Assembly (NCBI GenBank): GCA_027067975.1
Contig: JAMOUS010000102.1
Coordinates: 1 to 34,363, forward strand
Length of the DNA stretch: 34,363 nt
Origin: Bacteroidales bacterium
Lineage (GTDB): Bacteria; Bacteroidota; Bacteroidia; Bacteroidales; VadinHA17
Direction of reading: 5' to 3'
Each line of letters begins with the position of its first letter. The first letter of the stretch is position 1. A program made the translations under genes and the position numbers. This document shows, piece after piece, positions 32,616 through 34,363 of this stretch. The notes beneath the pieces are model-generated. The model saw only the letters and a program-made list of their open reading frames with translations, had not been told where the DNA came from and did not search any database.

Positions 32616-34363
32616 TCAGTTACCCTTTTGTCTTCTTTTTCTACCTATTTCCTGACTTTCAAGCAATTCTCCAGATACCACCGGCTCAATGAGTCGGTAT
32701 GGGGATATTTCCTTTTCCGTAAAGACGATCCATGTCTGGCTGTGGGCGGGTATGGTAACCTCGAGCGGAAGGGTGTAGTCGCGGTCGAGGTATTTTTTCA
32801 CGGCTGGACCCTCTTCGAGGGATACCCACACCTCATCGCGCAGGCCGGTGTAGTAGAGGGGCACTTTAAGGGTACGGGTAATATCCTCTCCCAAGGGGTT
32901 ATAGATCATCAGCAGGCCTTTTTCCGTGCCAAAGGGGTTGACGTGGAGGATGGCGTCGTAGTCGCGGCCATCGGGGCGGCGGAGATGGATGATGTCGGCA
33001 TTGAGCACCTCGCGGTGTTTTTTGTAGAAGTCGACCCATTTCTTCACGAGGGCGCGGGTTTCGGGCGCGTCATAGAGTTGGGGGCCGCGAAAGGTAGCCT
33101 GCACGCCGGCGCCGAAGAGGTCGGCCAGGCGCTGTCCGTAGTGGTGCAGATGCTCTTTCAGCGGCTCAATGGTGGCGGCGGCCCCGCCGCCATGGTATTC
33201 CACCAGGGGGAGGAACATCCACCCCATCGAGGGGGTCTTCTCCCAGGTGCCGTCATAGATGTTCTGCCGTTCGATAATCTCTTGCTGTTTCCGGGGCAGC
33301 GACCAGTTGGTCTCGCGGTAGCCCATAGCCGTTTTGTTGCTGCCGTTGAGGAAATACCAGTCGGGCACGCGGAGGAAGATCCCGCGGCTGCGGCACCAGC
33401 GATAGAAGTCGCGGATCTCCGCGAACTGTTTCCACTGGCTGTCGTAGAGGCCGCTGTGGCCGGGATGACGGGTCGAAGCGCAGACGTCGCCGGGGTAGGA
33501 ACCGTCGTGCACCAGCACGTCCTGGCCGGTGGTCTCGTAGAAGCGGTAGAGCTTATGGAAATAGTCGATGCCCCAGCGGCTTTGCAGGCAGGGGGAGTGA
33601 CCGAACACCGGCTTCATGCCGGGGGGCATGACGACATCGTTCTCGGCGTCGATATGGCGGCTGGCCAGGAGGGAGTAGCCACCCAGGGCGATGCCCTTGC
33701 TGTGTGCATAGTCGGCCAGCTCTTTCATCCGTTGCAGGTTATTGCGGGAAGTGTCTTCGAGGTTGAAGCCGCTGCCGAAGCTCATCACCACCAGCTCGAA
33801 GCCCACGTCGGCGCTCTGGTCGATGGCTTTTTTCACCGAGCGGGTGTCGGCATGACGCACGTGCATCTCGAGGGGGTTTTCAGTGACCCAGGGGGCGATG
33901 GCGCGATACATGCGGCGGCGTTCGAGGCTCATGCGCTCGCGGTCCCAGCTGTCGTGGAGCAGCTCCCAAGTGCGGAAGGTAGCGAAAGTGTCGCCGGGGG
34001 CGACCTCCTGGGCAGGGCCCCACTGCGGCCGGCATTCCACCAGGCAGGGGGTCTTGCGCTGGTAGTTGACCTGGGTGAGGTAGAGCGTGTCGGTGATCCA
34101 GAAGACGCTTTTGCCCTCGCTGGCGTTGGCAGCCATGCCGCCGCCGAACTCATAGTCGGCCTCAAGGGTGATGCGGGGCCGCCGCCACTGTTTCTTTCCC
34201 CCCACGGCGCTCTCGCCCTCCACCAACGCCAGGATCTCGCTCTTGAAGCGGTCGACGATAAAGGTGTCGGCAGAATGGTTCTCGACGGTCATCCATTTGC
34301 ACATGACCGGAATATCATCGTAGAGGCGGTAATGGATGTTGACCCGCACATGGCGGAGATATT
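32616..34363 (-). CDS. Putative glycoside hydrolase (alpha-galactosidase/GH36-like), 5' end cut
   Basis: The minus-strand frame ends at 32616 and is still open at the window edge, so the N-terminus is missing; a GTG at 34349 is only internal. At least 581 residues. The visible start (VNIHYRLYDDIPVMCKW, then VENHSADTF) is a beta-sandwich typical of the N-domain of clan GH-D alpha-galactosidases. The middle is a TIM-barrel-like stretch: LVVMSFGSGFNLED, RMKELADYAHSKGIALGGY, DVLVHDGSYPGDV (a possible catalytic Asp), FLRVPDWYFLNG, and GVQATFRGPQLYD. The last part (LHVNPFGTEKGLLMIYNPL) looks like the C-terminal sheet domain. Family assignment is tentative. Convergent with the sulfatase; together with the BNR protein it suggests work on an outside glycan. 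Confidence 0.6.
   Translation of the reverse strand, partial: YLRHVRVNIHYRLYDDIPVMCKWMTVENHSADTFIVDRFKSEILALVEGESAVGGKKQWRRPRITLEADYEFGGGMAANASEGKSVFWITDTLYLTQVNYQRKTPCLVECRPQWGPAQEVAPGDTFATFRTWELLHDSWDRERMSLERRRMYRAIAPWVTENPLEMHVRHADTRSVKKAIDQSADVGFELVVMSFGSGFNLEDTSRNNLQRMKELADYAHSKGIALGGYSLLASRHIDAENDVVMPPGMKPVFGHSPCLQSRWGIDYFHKLYRFYETTGQDVLVHDGSYPGDVCASTRHPGHSGLYDSQWKQFAEIRDFYRWCRSRGIFLRVPDWYFLNGSNKTAMGYRETNWSLPRKQQEIIERQNIYDGTWEKTPSMGWMFLPLVEYHGGGAAATIEPLKEHLHHYGQRLADLFGAGVQATFRGPQLYDAPETRALVKKWVDFYKKHREVLNADIIHLRRPDGRDYDAILHVNPFGTEKGLLMIYNPLGEDITRTLKVPLYYTGLRDEVWVSLEEGPAVKKYLDRDYTLPLEVTIPAHSQTWIVFTEKEISPYRLIEPVVSGELLESQEIGRKRRQKGN

Noticed and set aside
1-34363. tRNA or rRNA genes
   Set aside because: I saw no cloverleaf with GGTTCGAATCC-type T arms and no rRNA-like stretches on either strand by eye; a tRNAscan run would be the proper test.

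Overview
The window is about 34 kb of GC-rich, gene-dense DNA from a member of the Bacteroidota, most likely the order Bacteroidales. The evidence is the gene content: GldF and GldG, a DUF3078 outer-membrane protein, a surE-lpxB pair, a baeRF-type eRF1 relative, a long-form urocanate hydratase, and a lipoprotein sulfatase. Several promoters also fit the Bacteroidota pattern (-33 TTTG/TTG, 18-20 bp, -7 TAnnTTTG). No rRNA, tRNA, CRISPR array, phage, plasmid or complete insertion sequence was seen.

Layout. 1-1419 (-): 5' part of hutU, histidine degradation. 1513-3354 (+): lemA and two TPM-domain genes. 3211-8355 (-): recR, a class I aminotransferase, a glycosyltransferase carrying a degenerate sugar-transferase module, and phosphatidylserine decarboxylase, whose 3' end runs antisense into the TPM gene. 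8467-10355 (+): sodium/solute symporter and hot-dog thioesterase. 10359-16507 (-): gldF, gldG, a GldG-associated membrane-anchored protein, dnaN, a DEDDh exonuclease and an FAH-family enzyme. 16564-16910 (-): tryptophanase remnant with about 1 kb deleted from its middle. 17167-18972 (+): DUF3078 protein with an unusual N-terminal half. 18979-25340 (-): baeRF-like gene, terminator, pheT, macro-domain protein, PAP2-family protein and GNAT-like protein. 25446-27710 (+): surE, a small membrane protein and lpxB. 27923-34363: an outer-surface block with a Vps10/BNR propeller protein (-), a divergent sulfatase lipoprotein (+) and the 3' part of a putative glycoside hydrolase (-).

How the genes work together. 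Most are housekeeping: replication clamp and exonuclease, RecR repair, Phe-tRNA synthetase, lipid A and phosphatidylethanolamine synthesis, and histidine use. TGATG and ATGA overlaps point to translational coupling in gldF-gldG-14028, the TPM pair and surE-26255. The right end looks like accessory glycan processing.

The least ordinary parts are not a new enzyme system. They are (i) the antisense-encoded tail on phosphatidylserine decarboxylase; (ii) the collapsed tryptophanase; (iii) the divergent control region at 30302-30400, with a palindrome carrying two opposed -7 boxes and four ACGTAG repeats; and (iv) two convergent intergenic regions (27711-27922 and 32011-32615) that carry inverted copies of the same modular repeat family. 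No defence or mobile system could be supported. All functions come from reading translations and motifs; no database search was run.
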